Assembly: GCF_029784135.1 (NCBI RefSeq)
Contig: NC_073744.1
Location: forward strand, 107,438,266-107,502,265
DNA from: Toxorhynchites rutilus septentrionalis
Taxonomy: Eukaryota > Arthropoda > Insecta > Diptera > Culicidae
Direction of reading: 5' to 3'
Length of the DNA: 64,000 nucleotides
Part shown: positions 21,036-31,509 of the stretch, piece after piece
Layout of the letters: the number at the start of each line of letters is the position of its first letter
How positions within the stretch are numbered: the first letter of the stretch is position 1
Position numbers and translations under genes: made by a program
Notes under the pieces: model-generated
What the model was told of the DNA's origin: nothing
The model's database searches: none
What the model saw: only the letters and a program-made list of their open reading frames with translations

Positions 21036-24000
21036 TTCGGGATACAATGGAACATCAGAAGTATCCGACGAAATATTCTAGAACTGAAAATGCTTATTTC
21101 AAACTCTAATCCCACAGTCATAGCCCTTCAAGAAACTATGACTCCAAACAACTTCGATAAACACTTCATCTCAAAATATATCACATATTTCAAAGAGGGT
21201 CCCAACCCCTCAAAAAACGGAGTTGCAATCGCAATCAAAGATGGCACTCCACATGATCTTCTTCCCATTACCACTGATCTTCAGGCAGTGGTAGTGCGCA
21301 TTAAACACCCCTTTCCAATCACCGTCGTTAGCATCTACATCACTAATGATTCCGATCCGAACACTCTACGCGGACAACTGGACCATCTGTTCGCCCAACT
21401 TCCCGCCCCAATCATGCTTATGGGTGATTTCAACGCCCACTCATACACCTGGGGAGGTGCATACCTCGATCGAAAAGGATCCATCATTGAGGATTTCATA
21501 TCCGACCATTCTCTTCTCCTTCTTAACAACGGCCAACACACCAGAACCCATTATTCTGGTACTACTTCAGCCATCGATCTCACTATAGTATCAGACAAAC
21601 TATCTTCAAAACTTTCTTGGAACATCCACGATGATACTTGCGGAAGCGATCATTTTCCAATCTTCACCTCCTTCGGCCAAACTTCTCCAGAGTTTTCAAC
21701 AAGGCCAAGATGGAAATTTGAATACGCTGACTGGGCTGGCTATCAGTTTGACATTGAAAACCGCCTCTCCGCTAAACGAGACTGGACAGCCGAGGAATTC
21801 TCCAAAGTTGTCCTAGAAGTTGCAATGGTGCACATCCCCAGAACCAGTGGCATCCCTGGCAGGAAATGTGTCCCATGGTGGTCACCTGAGCTGAAGGCAG
21901 CGATCAAAGGTCGACGTAAGGCCCTACGCAAATTAAGAAAGGCCCATCCGGACAGCCCACTGAGACCCACTCTGCTTGCAGAGTTCCAAAGGGCTCGCAA
22001 AGAAGCTAAGACTGCTATCAACACAGCCAAACACAACAGTTGGGTTAAATTCGTCAGCGAAATTAATCCCAACGCGTCAACAAAGGAGTTATGGAGTAAG
22101 ATTGGCAGGCTTCATGGAAAGAAAAGAAGCAAAGAATATAATCTTCTAATTAACGGTCAATACACCAATGACCGGAAAATCATCACCGAGGCGTTTGGAG
22201 ATTTCTTTGCTTCCGCCTCCTCCAATCAAAACTACGACCAAACCTTTCTAACCCACAAAACGGAATGCGAAAGAATTCCCATCGATTTTCATACCGATGT
22301 GGAATTTGACTTCAACAAAAACCTCTCCCTCAAAGAGCTCGATTGGGTACTGAACAAAGTCAAACAAGGATCCACAGGACCTGATGACATCAGCTACCCT
22401 ATGCTTAAGAATCTACCCCATCTCGGGAAAAAAGCACTTCTGAAGCTCCTCAACAAAGTCTGGGACAGTGGAACCCTCCCCAGTTGCTGGAAAGAGGGTT
22501 TAATGATCTGTATCCCGAAACCAGACATGAACAATCATCTTCTTGACAATTTCCGCCCCATCACTCTCCTAAGTTGTGTTGGGAAAGTCTTGGAAAAAAT
22601 GGTCAATCGACGCTTAACGACTTTTCTAGAGTCAAATAAGCTGATTGATCCCAGACAATTCGCATTCCGTGCGGGAAAAGGTACAGAAGATTGCCTTGTA
22701 GCAATCGAAAAAATCCTAGACGACGCATCTGAAAAATTACACCACATTGATATTGTTTCCCTGGATCCAAGGATCCAAGGCCTTCGATCGGGCATGGAGG
22801 TACCCAGTGCTGAAAAGCCTTTTCGACTGGGGGATTCGTGGGAGATTAGGTCTCTTCGTTAAAAGTTTTCTAGAAAACCGGTCTTTCAAAACCGTTATTA
22901 ACAACCACCAATCTTCTCTAAAAATCCCAGAAAACGGCTTCCCACAAGGCTCAGCACTTTCACCAACCCTCTTCAACATTGCCATGCAATCTCTATTCGA
23001 GATTATCCCAGACCATATAAAGGTCATAGTCTATGCAGATGACATTACTCTTATCTCTACGAGCTGCTTCGGCTTAATTCAGAGAAAGAGGCTTCAAAAA
23101 ACCTTAGACTCCATCCAAAACTGGGCTCTAAAAACAGGTTTTAAAATTTCCCCGGAGAAATCCAAACACATACATATCGGAAAAGCTCTCAGAAGGAGAA
23201 CCTATCTTCAGCTCAACAAAATCCCGATCCCTACAATGAGGACATTGAAAATACTAGGGGTTACTTTCGACAAGAAACTCAACTTCCTATCACATTCCCA
23301 AAAGACCAAAATAGCCACCAGAAAGAAACTGAACATCATCAAGGCTATCGCAGGCAACCTAGCCTCTGGTCATAGAAAGACGCTGCTAAATGTTGTAAAT
23401 GTTTGGTTGGTCCCACAAATCCTTTACGGAATAGGCACCTTCAGCCGTGGAGGGGACAGGGTGTTAAACACCATTCAACCAATTTACAATAAAGCAATTC
23501 GGCTCGCAATTGGCGCTTTTCCCACCAGTCCTACTCTTGCTGTAATGGCAGAAAGTGGGCAACTTCCCTTCACCCACCTGGTAACAAAAGCCATCACCAA
23601 TAAAGCCATCCGTCACTTGTCACTCCCCGAAAACGACCACAATGTCCCATTAATACATAGGGCTAAAACATGGTTCAAAAATCTCACGAACAAAGATCTT
23701 CCCGATATATGTGAACGTTCATCTGCGACGGGAAGAAATTGGAACGTCAAACTGCCGAACATTAACCTTGAACTTCTCAAGGCAGTTCGGGCGGGAGACC
23801 CTTCTCCAAAAGTCAAAGCCTGCTTCAATAACCTCGTTGCATCCAATTTTCAAATCAACCACCAGGTATACACAGATGGTTCAGTCAGTGCCGATGGAGT
23901 TGGATGTGGAATCTTTGAGAGTAGATACACTGGTAGCTTTTCTCTTCCACCGCAATGCTCCATCTTCAGTGCGGAAGCTTTCGCCCTTTTAATAGCTACC

Positions 24001-24642
24001 CAAGAATGCACCCATGAGTTTCTTCCTACCACAATATTCTCAGACTCAGCTAGCTGTCTCCACGATCTTCTAAGTGGAAACAGCAAACACCCATGGATTA
24101 AGCAAACAGAAGAGGCTGCTTCAAATAAAAACATCTCCTTCTGCTGGGTTCCTGGTCACTCAGGAATCCGCGGAAACACAGTCGCCGACATACTGGCCGG
24201 CAAGGGCAGCAAAATAGAACCCCCAGACATGCCCTGTCCTCCATCTGACATTGTCCGCTGGGTAAAACAGCAAGTCCGTGAAAGTTGGGACATAGGTTGG
24301 ATAAACAGCCGTCCCACTCATCTTCATAAAATCAAAAATTCCACTCTCCCTTGGGAGGACCGTCTCAATAGTAGGGAAAGGCAAGTCCTTACCCGTCTTC
24401 GAATTGGACACACTAACTTCACCCACTCACACTTGTTCTGCAGAGCCGAAAAACCCCAATGTGCTTGCAACGAAGCTCCGGTTTCCGTTAGCCATCTTTT
24501 ACTTGAATGTCAACATACCAAAGATGCTCGAGTCCGACACAACATAGGTCAGAGTCTCCGAGATATCCTCAGTAGAGACGAGACCCAAGAAACCAATTTA
24601 ATTGCGTTTCTGAAAGAAACCGACTTCTTTGGTAAAATCTAA
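21036..24642 (+). pseudogene. LINE ORF2: endonuclease, RT, RNase H (element D), one frameshift
   Basis: The endonuclease starts at FGIQWNIRSIR and contains MGDFNAHSYTWG and GSDHFPI. RT follows with FRPITLLSCVGK, a frameshift at about 22760-22780 where GGATCCAA is present twice in tandem, then FPQGSALSP and YADDITL in the second frame. RNase H (VYTDGS, FSAEAFALLIA, FSDSASC, GNTVADILAG) and a C-terminal CRAEKPQCACNEAP...H...C segment complete it at 24642. Apart from the frameshift no lesion was seen. No ATG lies at the expected start; translation may use reinitiation or a non-AUG codon. Confidence 0.85.
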
Positions 24643-25218
24643 ACCGAAATACTAAATACCTTGGAAATTGCTTATTAAAGTTCGCCACTTCACAGTCATG
24701 TATGCGTGTTTATGTGTGTATACACATGTATGTACGGGTCGGAAGGAAGGTTTTCATACATGTATATACACGCATTCAATAATAATAAATAACAAATAAT
24801 ATAATATATACTTTCATACCCACATCTATCTTCTATCCATTACATTATACTTTAATCAACTTCCTATTCCTACAGCCACACTCACCAAGGAGGATAAATT
24901 CATTAAATAAACCTCTCCATTTTTCAGCTATACTATATACCATTAAATTCAAAACCACTATATTTTATTATCTATTCAAACTGTATTTCATTTCATTTCA
25001 CCCCACCCCACACCCACTCCTCCCCTCTTTCCTTCCCATACCACTCCCACCCCCTCCCACTCCACTAATCCCACCCAAATCCTTTCCACTCCTTTCCTTC
25101 CTATCCACCTGAGAAGGGCCTTTTTGTTTTTTTGGCTTTGGAGCACGCCTTTCGCTGGATCACTTGTGCTTCGTTACTGCTTTGGTCCTCGGATCAGTAA
25201 ATTTTTACTTTTCTTTAC
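24643..25218 (+). other. 3' region after element D ORF2
   Basis: Contains CATGTATG/TGTATACA-type alternating stretches (24695-24770), a TAA-rich run (24776-24810), then AT-rich and C/T-rich sequence. Nothing coding. It is either the 3' UTR of D or, beyond the TAA-rich run, flanking repeat. Confidence 0.4.
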
Positions 25219-25467
25219 AGCATATATTAAATATCTTATGAAGCATAGGATCCCTTCCTACCTTCTTCTTTAACCGAGAGTCGAGCGGACAGGTCTGATG
25301 AGTGATTTAGTTGGTTTCCCTCTGGGCTGGTTTTATTGTGGCTCTTCACTGGGCTAGAGGCGAATGAACTGCAAAGTTTAAAGCCTCTTAAAAACAAAGA
25401 AACAAACAAACAAAAATACATTTATTACGATTTGTTCGCTCGTTGGATTCACATGCAGGCTAAAAAG

Positions 25468-25483
25468 GGTCCTTTTCAGGATC
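25468..25483 (+). terminator. Histone-type 3' stem-loop on plus strand
   Basis: GGTCCTTTTCAGGATC has the histone stem and TTTC loop with one imperfect pair. It implies a plus-strand histone gene remnant in 25219-25467, possibly H2B, but that stretch is too decayed for me to identify. Confidence 0.5.
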
Positions 25484-25504
25484 ACAAAATTATCTTCAAT
25501 CTAA

Positions 25505-25680
25505 AGAGTTTATTGTTTTGTTATCACTCGATATCCCCATCTTGTTCGGCTAAACCTTCCTGTTAAGCGATTTGTTGCCACTCGCCACAGCTTTCACAGT
25601 TGGAAAATTTCTTCCCCTCCAGCTTTGTGACATGTTGTACAGTAAATTACATTCAATGCGACGTGCCGAAGCGCCACTCA
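25505..25680 (-). pseudogene. Histone H2A C-terminal fragment
   Basis: Highly similar to the 3' third of H2A copy 1 (18325-18480): shared GTTATCACTCGATAT, GCCACTCGCCACAGC and GTAAATTACATT. It is a partial, minus-strand duplicate with no reading frame. Confidence 0.5.
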
Positions 25681-26074
25681 GTGTCGCATTGGAGGCGATT
25701 TTAACCTGTAATGGAACATTTGCGATGACAGTGGACAGTGTCGACTTTCAATTTGGGGTCATAATTTGGATCTCTATGTACACAAATGTCCAACTAAATA
25801 AGTCGCATTACATGTCCGTCCAATTAGCTAAATGTCGAACTAATTGTAAATTACTGTACTTTCAATCTGGAAACAATTTAAGAACTGGTGAAAATTGAAT
25901 AATCAGGAAAGTCCCCAACTATCAATAAGCTCAGAACAACTGCCAAATTCACATACTCGTCAGATCCTGGCAAACAAATTAAGAAAAAATCAATTTGTGT
26001 TTTATTATTATTTTGGATAATGTTTTAGAAAGCATTGAACTGTATTTCCTAAACTCTTTTTTGGAAGGTTTAAT
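25681..26074. other. Unassigned sequence in R4
   Basis: AT-rich, no ORF, RNA gene or repeat that I can name. Confidence 0.3.
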
Positions 26075-26534
26075 GGCCCTGAAAAGCGCCTTGTTTTATG
26101 GAATGGTTCCAATTTAGAAAACTTTGTACTCGTGGTTTTGAAAAAAAACCATTTCGAACGCCCTCGATGCCGCCTTGTTCTGGATTTGCCACCAAAGCAG
26201 TTTGTATAAAGAACAAACTTTTTTCTTCTGCTACCTGATGCCGTTTTGCGATTGCGTTTGCCACTCGCCACTCGCTGCAACTGCCTGTTGTCGTGATGTC
26301 CACCGAACCGAATGTGTTCTGTTCCGAATGCGGGTTTTCTTATCGTCGCGAGCAGCTTTGCCAGCTAACTCGATCACTTCGGCGGCCGAAACTATATAAC
26401 GCCGACTAGGTGGACTGGTGCACTGGTACTAACGCGCTCGGCCTAGCTACCCTTGCGGGGAACTCCAGATCAACACGGTTCGAGCGGGATTTTGCCTTTC
26501 CCTTCACTTTTCCTCCTTTACCATGTCCAGACAT
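26075..26534 (-). pseudogene. Histone H2A pseudogene, copy 2, with stem-loop
   Basis: Minus strand. ATG at 26534-26532 followed by the canonical H2A N terminus SGHGKGGKVKGKAKSRSNR, then indels. ELAGKAARDDKKTRI-like coding is recognisable near 26370-26330. The C terminus is shortened. A degenerate histone stem-loop (GGCGCTTTTCAGGGCC) is at 26090-26075. The clean N terminus shows this copy is less decayed at its 5' end than copy 1. Frameshifts between residues 22 and 60 rule out a functional histone. Confidence 0.8.
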
Positions 26535-26590
26535 GGCTGCTTGGGTTGGTTTGTTGATGTGTTGTGATGCGAACCGATGTGGTGTACGGT

Positions 26591-27035
26591 TTGAATGAGA
26601 ATGATCGTTGCGGCAGCGGAGCGGAGATTTTTAAGCTGACTGGCTGGCTCGAGAATTACGCATGTGTGAGACTGCGACCAATGTTTCGTTCATTTTTTTC
26701 TTTTTCATTCTATTTCGCTGCTGCTCTGGTTGCCCGTTTTGGTCGGTACGATTTGAGGAGCACAAAATGGACCAATCAAAAATGGGCACATAGTGCATTT
26801 TGACAATGCTTGATATTTCACAATTATTTAATTATTTATCTCAAGAAAAATGAAATGTTATTCGTTATGATAGATGCGTAGATATATTTCCTATCAATTG
26901 ATGCAAAAACCTTTGCGATCTATTGAGAAATGCTCGAGTAATAAGCGTTCCAAATCTTGCATTTTTTCCTACTTGTTCAGTGCCTAGATTTCCATTTCAC
27001 CCCCTATATCTTCCGGTTAGACGTAGTCCTACGTC
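26591..27035 (-). promoter_or_regulatory. R4 head and H2A upstream region
   Basis: Upstream of H2A copy 2 on the minus strand, with CCAAT-type ATTGGTCC near 26775 and the R head palindrome at its outer end (27035-27020). It corresponds to the promoter-bearing head of R1-R3 but lacks their TATATAAG. Confidence 0.4.
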
Positions 27036-27039
27036 AAAA

Positions 27040-27285
27040 ATATTAGCAAGTGAATGGAACCCCGAAGCAGGTTTTCGCTTGAAGAAAGTTATGGCCGGGT
27101 CTGGTAGGACTGGAAGAAAATCTGTATCATGAGCTTCTACCAAACAACTGGTTTCGATGAATTCCAACAAGTACTGCTAGCAGCTGAACGTATTAAAATC
27201 AACGATCCAGAACGCTTCTAGGGCACTTCTGAAACTCCACCCGCCTTACTCACCAGATATTGCATCTTCAGTTTATTAACTGTTA
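27040..27285 (+). pseudogene. mariner-like transposase remnant
   Basis: Broken frames give, in family order, LKKVM, VW-DWKK, YHELLPNN, a short linker and LHPPYSPDIASS. These match the catalytic core of mariner DDE/D transposases (WWDWKG, YYELLP, HPPYSPDLAPSDYH). The segment between the second and third motifs is shortened and several stops are present. Ends of the element are not visible. Confidence 0.6.
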
Positions 27286-27559
27286 AGATTCTTGTAAGAA
27301 CTTCAACTTACTGCATAGCATAAGTTCTGAGAGGATGGAATTCTCAAGTTGCATGAAGGTTACTGAAATATTCAGGAAAAAACGGAGCATCTATGATCGA
27401 AAAGATGTATGTCTACAAAAATATGCTTTTGGTTTTTTCCTTAGAATCGGCACGAATTTTTCAGGACAATATTTAACATGATTTAACAATTAAGGGTTGT
27501 AGGTCAACGGAATCATCGATCACGACGATACTGCAGATGTTTTGTTTTTACTAGGTTCA
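27286..27559. other. Unassigned AT-rich sequence
   Basis: No ORF or repeat recognised; it lies between the mariner remnant and a BEL/Pao fragment. Confidence 0.3.
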
Positions 27560-28155
27560 TTATAGCATTGATGGGCATTGGGCATTGATGTTTTTTATAT
27601 ATTGGGCTGACGCTGGGGAACACGTGGACCCAAACGTTGCAACCTCCATCACGTAGATCTGAGGTGGTTCAGAGGAGTTCTCTCTCCACAGGAATCGTTG
27701 TGACTGCTGATCATTTTTCTGTATCCTGATTTGGTGGACCATCTCTCGTATGTCTCCACTTATTACTATTGGATGTTGTCGAAAACGCGAGAGCACAGCG
27801 GGCAGAGGGGTTAAGAGATTTGGACCTTTGAGAATCTTGGAGTTAAACGAGACCTCGTTAAATGTTGCGGCAGCATCCCAGATTAGCCTGATTTTGTTGG
27901 GTTTTTTGGGTTAATCACAACTCCCAGAGGAAGGTACCAAACCCGCCTGCTATCGCTGGATGATATTTCCTCGTTTGTGGCTTTGTGTGCATAGCCCTTT
28001 TTTAAATAATTTCTTATCTGTTGCCGTACTAGAGCCTCAAGTTCAGAATCTTTCTGTAGTTTTCGCTCCAGAGACTGTAAATGGCGCAAAGCCATGCTGT
28101 AATTGTCGGGAAACTCTATAACATCGAACTTCCAGAGAAGACCCGTTTCGAAGCG
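27560..28155 (-). pseudogene. BEL/Pao pol fragment (reverse transcriptase)
   Basis: Minus strand. Begins FETGLLWKFDVIEFPDNY and continues VWYLPLGVVINPKN. After one frameshift near 27900 it reads IWDAAATFNEVS, then ISGDIREMVHQIRI and FGSTCSPASAQY. These are signature BEL/Pao RT segments upstream of the catalytic aspartates. It is truncated on both sides and unrelated by continuity to element G. The upstream side is fused in frame to a LINE fragment. Confidence 0.8.
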
Positions 28156-28159
28156 CTGT

Positions 28160-28570
28160 AAATTAATATCATCAACACCTGACCTATCAACACCTATCAT
28201 CAAATCCATTACTACCTTCCACAATGTTTCCATGCTGATGGTTCTAAAGCATCTCAATTCTGAAGACAGACTAGGAAAAGCAATATTAAGTCGATTTGTA
28301 GGAGATACAATACCATTGTGGATTTTCTCCACAATTGACGTGAATAATTTATTTAGCTTTTCTGCTGTTATAAAGTCACTTTCCTTATTATTGTCAAATT
28401 CAATATCTCTATTGCCGCTTGGATTACATAAAGTTTTTATTTTTGCACAGTTTGTTTGGATCATGCTGAATTGCGCTGATTTCATTATGAATTAACTTAT
28501 TTTTGGAACTTTTAAGTTCACGTACATATGTGAAGCTTCATTCGCTGCTTGGCTGTTGAGCCTAGCAGTC
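28160..28570 (-). pseudogene. LINE ORF2 linker/RT N-terminal fragment
   Basis: Minus strand. FITAEKLNKLFTSIVEK and TISMETLWKVVMDLM...GVDRSGVDDINL match the linker and first RT motif of CR1/Jockey-type LINEs. It is truncated at both ends. It shares one open frame of 200 codons (28485-27883) with the adjacent BEL/Pao fragment. Confidence 0.65.
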
Positions 28571-28930
28571 CAGTCTTTTTTTACCCCCTCAAGTTCGTAG
28601 CAAGTTTGTCCGTTGCGATAGTGTACGCGTTTGCAATCTATTTCGCGCTCGTTTCTGGCGCTCTTTAAGGAGTGTTAGTAGAGAGTGAGAAGGACAAAGT
28701 ATCCTCGTAGAGAAATGAACGGAGAACAAATCAATCCGTTCGTAAAATCTGGCCTTTCCAGAACGCCGCCGAAAAAAAGGTGATGCGGTAGAGAATTCTT
28801 TAACCCGCGCAGAAAGTGAGCCCGCGCTGAACAAAACGCCGGAAAATTGTAATTTTATTCTAAATGTGAAGAATCCAATAGACAATAAAAAAAAGTGCAA
28901 ATAGGGCTTGATCGTTATTTTAAAAGAAAA

Positions 28931-29296
28931 ATGAGCCCGAATAGTGCGGATACTGGCAATGCAGCCAAAAAACCACGAGCACAGTGATCCCATTGAGCAG
29001 CAGGTTCGATGCCCTTGCTCCAGTGAACGACGAAAGTGCACAGCAAAAAACGGTCCAACCAAAGCCCGCGCCGATTTACCTGCGTCAAGTAGTTACAAAA
29101 AACGCGATTGACCTAATTAAAAAAGCTATCGGCAACAACAATTTTCTGTGCCGCAATGTGCTACGCAGAAATATAAGTGAGTTGAAAGTGCAGAGCAACA
29201 CTCTTGACGATCACGCAGTTGCAAAACAACGCCCAAGACGTATCTGGCAAAACAAACGATCGCCAGAATCTAAAAACCAACTCAATATGGCATAAC
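28931..29296 (+). pseudogene. Element E: ORF1 fragment fused to ORF2 linker
   Basis: ATG at 28931, frameshift at about 28985, then SSRFDALAPVND and PAPIYLRQVVTKNAI, typical of Jockey-type ORF1. Near residue 75 of the second frame the sequence jumps to RRIWQNKRSPESKNQLN, which belongs to the ORF2 endonuclease-RT linker. So a deletion removed the end of ORF1 and the endonuclease. Confidence 0.65.
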
Positions 29297-29299
29297 GTA

Positions 29300-29596
29300 A
29301 ACTAAGAAAGCTATTACAAGACGAGAAAAATGAAAAATTCCATCATTACCTCACTGAATTGTCGCCAAACCAAGATACTAACTACTCGCTATGGAAGGCA
29401 ACTAAGGATCTAAAACGGTCTCAGTTACAGATCCCGCCGTTCAGAATGACCTCTGGGAAATGGGCCAGAAGTGATGATGAAAAAGCAGCTATTTTTGCAA
29501 ACCATCTTCATCAAGTTTTCACCCCGAATCAATCGGCACCTAATGAAGAAACGCTCGAATTTTCTGGTGCAACAAAAAAAAACAAAATGAAAATCA
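29300..29596 (+). pseudogene. Element E: ORF2 linker segment
   Basis: Continues with KLLQDEKNEKFHHYL, LSPNQDTNYSLWKATKDLKR and WARSDDEKAAIFANHL, all standard for the Jockey ORF2 linker. It ends at the 13-bp AAAATGAAAATCA (29584-29596), the left target duplication of element B. Confidence 0.75.
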
Positions 29597-30114
29597 TCAT
29601 GCGATTGCTTCGACAACTCGCAAGCAGATCGGTCGAACCTATATTTGATCCGATACAGGTGTTTTTTTTACATCCGTTTCTAGTGTGTATTTTTTCATCT
29701 GGTGCGCTGCGAGCGAAGTAAAGCTCATAAAAAGTGGTGCGCTATCGAGACAATCCGGCAGCAAGACACATCATCACACACGCTACACAGCGGCGGCAAG
29801 TAGAAGTTTATTTTCCTCTTTCTTCTTCCATCATTCTGTATAGCTTCTGTGCACGATTTACACCATTGTTTAAACTTTGTGTTTACCAAATCGGCAAGCG
29901 TTGGCATTAGGGGTGTCCATTTTGATACATCACCGTTGAGCTTTTATTGGAACTTTTTTCATTTTCAAATTACACATAATAACAAAAATTGAAATAAATA
30001 AAATTTTCAACAATAACTAATATAGAAATTTAATTTCTTTTACTAATTTATATTTTCCAAATTATTATATTCTGTTCATATCGAACAGTTGTCTACTTCT
30101 TCGTTTTTATTAAT
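29597..30114 (+). promoter_or_regulatory. 5' UTR of element B
   Basis: 518-base leader, AT-rich in its second half, no ORF. It does not resemble the leader of element A except for the last bases before ATGGCAGAGG, so the two belong to different subfamilies. Confidence 0.5.
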
Positions 30115-31509
30115 ATGGCAGAGGGCGGGGGGGATCCCCCATCCACGCCAAAGAATATATCAGATAATGAACCTCCTCCTGAAGAGCAGGAGGATGAAAC
30201 AGAAGATGAGGAGGAAAATTCTGTTTACGAGATAGAAAGCTCTGATGATGAGGAAAAAGACGAGAAGCAGGATTTTCGTCTAAAAGAATACCCTGATGGC
30301 GCCAAAGGCCCATTTATCGTATACTTTAGACGAAAATCCAAACCTCTTAACGTCATTCGCATCTCAAAAGAGTTGACACAGAAATTTTCCGAAGTTACCG
30401 AGATTACTCGAATGGGACCAGACAAATTACGAGTTGTCGTCTCCAGCAGAACCCAAGCGAATGAAATAACGCGCTGTGATCTCTTTGCGATAGAGTATCG
30501 CGTATACGTACCCTGTTGCAACGTTGAAATAGACGGTGTAATAAACGAAAAGGGTTTGACTCGAAAAGAGATACTCGATGGTGTCGGTCGCTTCAAGAAC
30601 TCTTCACATAAAAGTGTGAAGATTCTTGCATGCGATCGACTGAAATCTGTGTCACTTAAAAATGACAAAAGAGTCCTCAATCGGACAAACTCTTTTCGTG
30701 TGACATTTGAGGGTTACGCCCTTCCTAACTACGTTGCAATAGGTGCACTTCGTTTACCTGTTCGGTTGTTTGTACCCCGGGTAATGAAATGCAACAAATG
30801 TATGCAACTCGGTCACACGGCCGCCTATTGTTGCAATAAAAAACGTTGCGCAGATTGTGGAGACAGCCATGATGAGAATCCTTGCGCGAAAGAGCACAAG
30901 TGTCTTCATTGCGGCGGGACTCCTCATGATCTTATCCAATGCCCGGTGTACAAACAACGAGGGGAGAAAATCAAGCGTTCCTTAAAGGAACGTTCCAAGC
31001 GGACTTATGCAGAAATGCTTAAGAGTTCCGTACCAACGAATCAGGACAATCCCTACTCCATTCTGCAGAACGACGAGCCTGTTGCTGACGCTCCCAATGC
31101 AGGAAGTTCCGGTACATCGCAGGGTGCCGTCAGGAAAAGAAAAATTACTTCTTTTCCATCACTCCCCAGAAAGACGACCGAAACTTCCCAAGTTAAAATG
31201 AAAACTCGAATTGAACGTGCTGAGAATAGACCGCAGCAAGTACCTCCTGGTTTAAGCGGTTCTTCTACGCACCAGGGGTCCTCAGCACTTCCCGGAGCAG
31301 CACCCACCCCGTCTGTTCCATTTTCGCGGTCGAGGCAACAGCCACAATCTGGTTTGCTTGCGCTTTCTGACCTGGTGGACAACATTTTAAATGCTTTAAA
31401 TATAAATGACCCTCTTAAAAGCATAGTATTATGTTTGCTTCCGATTGTGAGAACATTTTTGAAAGAAAAATGTGGTTTTTTGGCAGCGTTCATTTCCCTC
31501 GATGCCTGA
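30115..31509 (+). CDS. LINE ORF1 (Gag-like, CCHC), element B
   Basis: 464 codons, intact. The acidic N terminus (residues 15-45) precedes a conserved block (GPDKLRVVVSSRTQANEI, about residues 100-120). The zinc knuckles follow (CNKCMQLGHTAAYC, CADCGDSHDENPC, CLHCGGTPHDLIQC), then KRSLKERSKRTYAEML and a Pro/Ser-rich tail. It is the intact counterpart of the broken ORF1 of element A. Its stop overlaps the ORF2 start by 8 bases (ATGCCTGA), suggesting coupled reinitiation. Confidence 0.85.
   Translation: MAEGGGDPPSTPKNISDNEPPPEEQEDETEDEEENSVYEIESSDDEEKDEKQDFRLKEYPDGAKGPFIVYFRRKSKPLNVIRISKELTQKFSEVTEITRMGPDKLRVVVSSRTQANEITRCDLFAIEYRVYVPCCNVEIDGVINEKGLTRKEILDGVGRFKNSSHKSVKILACDRLKSVSLKNDKRVLNRTNSFRVTFEGYALPNYVAIGALRLPVRLFVPRVMKCNKCMQLGHTAAYCCNKKRCADCGDSHDENPCAKEHKCLHCGGTPHDLIQCPVYKQRGEKIKRSLKERSKRTYAEMLKSSVPTNQDNPYSILQNDEPVADAPNAGSSGTSQGAVRKRKITSFPSLPRKTTETSQVKMKTRIERAENRPQQVPPGLSGSSTHQGSSALPGAAPTPSVPFSRSRQQPQSGLLALSDLVDNILNALNINDPLKSIVLCLLPIVRTFLKEKCGFLAAFISLDA

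Larger units (their letters stand above)
18970..25218 (+). mobile_element. I-superfamily LINE (element D)
   Basis: Two-ORF LINE in plus orientation: leader about 18970-19518, ORF1 19519-20949, ORF2 about 21036-24642, then a long 3' region. Both ends are approximate. A TAA-rich stretch at 24776-24810 could be the true 3' end of an I-type element, or the element may extend to about 25218 through a C/T-rich segment (25000-25110). No target duplication was found. It sits inside the histone repeat R4, next to the H2A promoter. Confidence 0.75.
18116..27035 (-). repeat. R4: histone H2A-bearing repeat of the R family
   Basis: Minus-oriented copy of the family described at R1-R3. Its head (GACGTAGGACTACGTC) is the complement of 27020-27035 and is flanked by AAAAA. 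Its tail (complement of GTCGGGTGGGTAATGT...GTGACGTAGGACTAT, 18116-18165) is a diverged version of the R tail and is flanked by an A run. Between them are H2A pseudogenes on the minus strand and an inserted LINE, element D. Head homology to R1-R3 is clear for the first 40 bases and weaker for about 150 more. Confidence 0.55.

Noticed and set aside
25219..25467. H2B gene remnant upstream of a histone stem-loop
   Set aside because: The stem-loop is suggestive, but no frame gives a convincing H2B segment, so it is not called.
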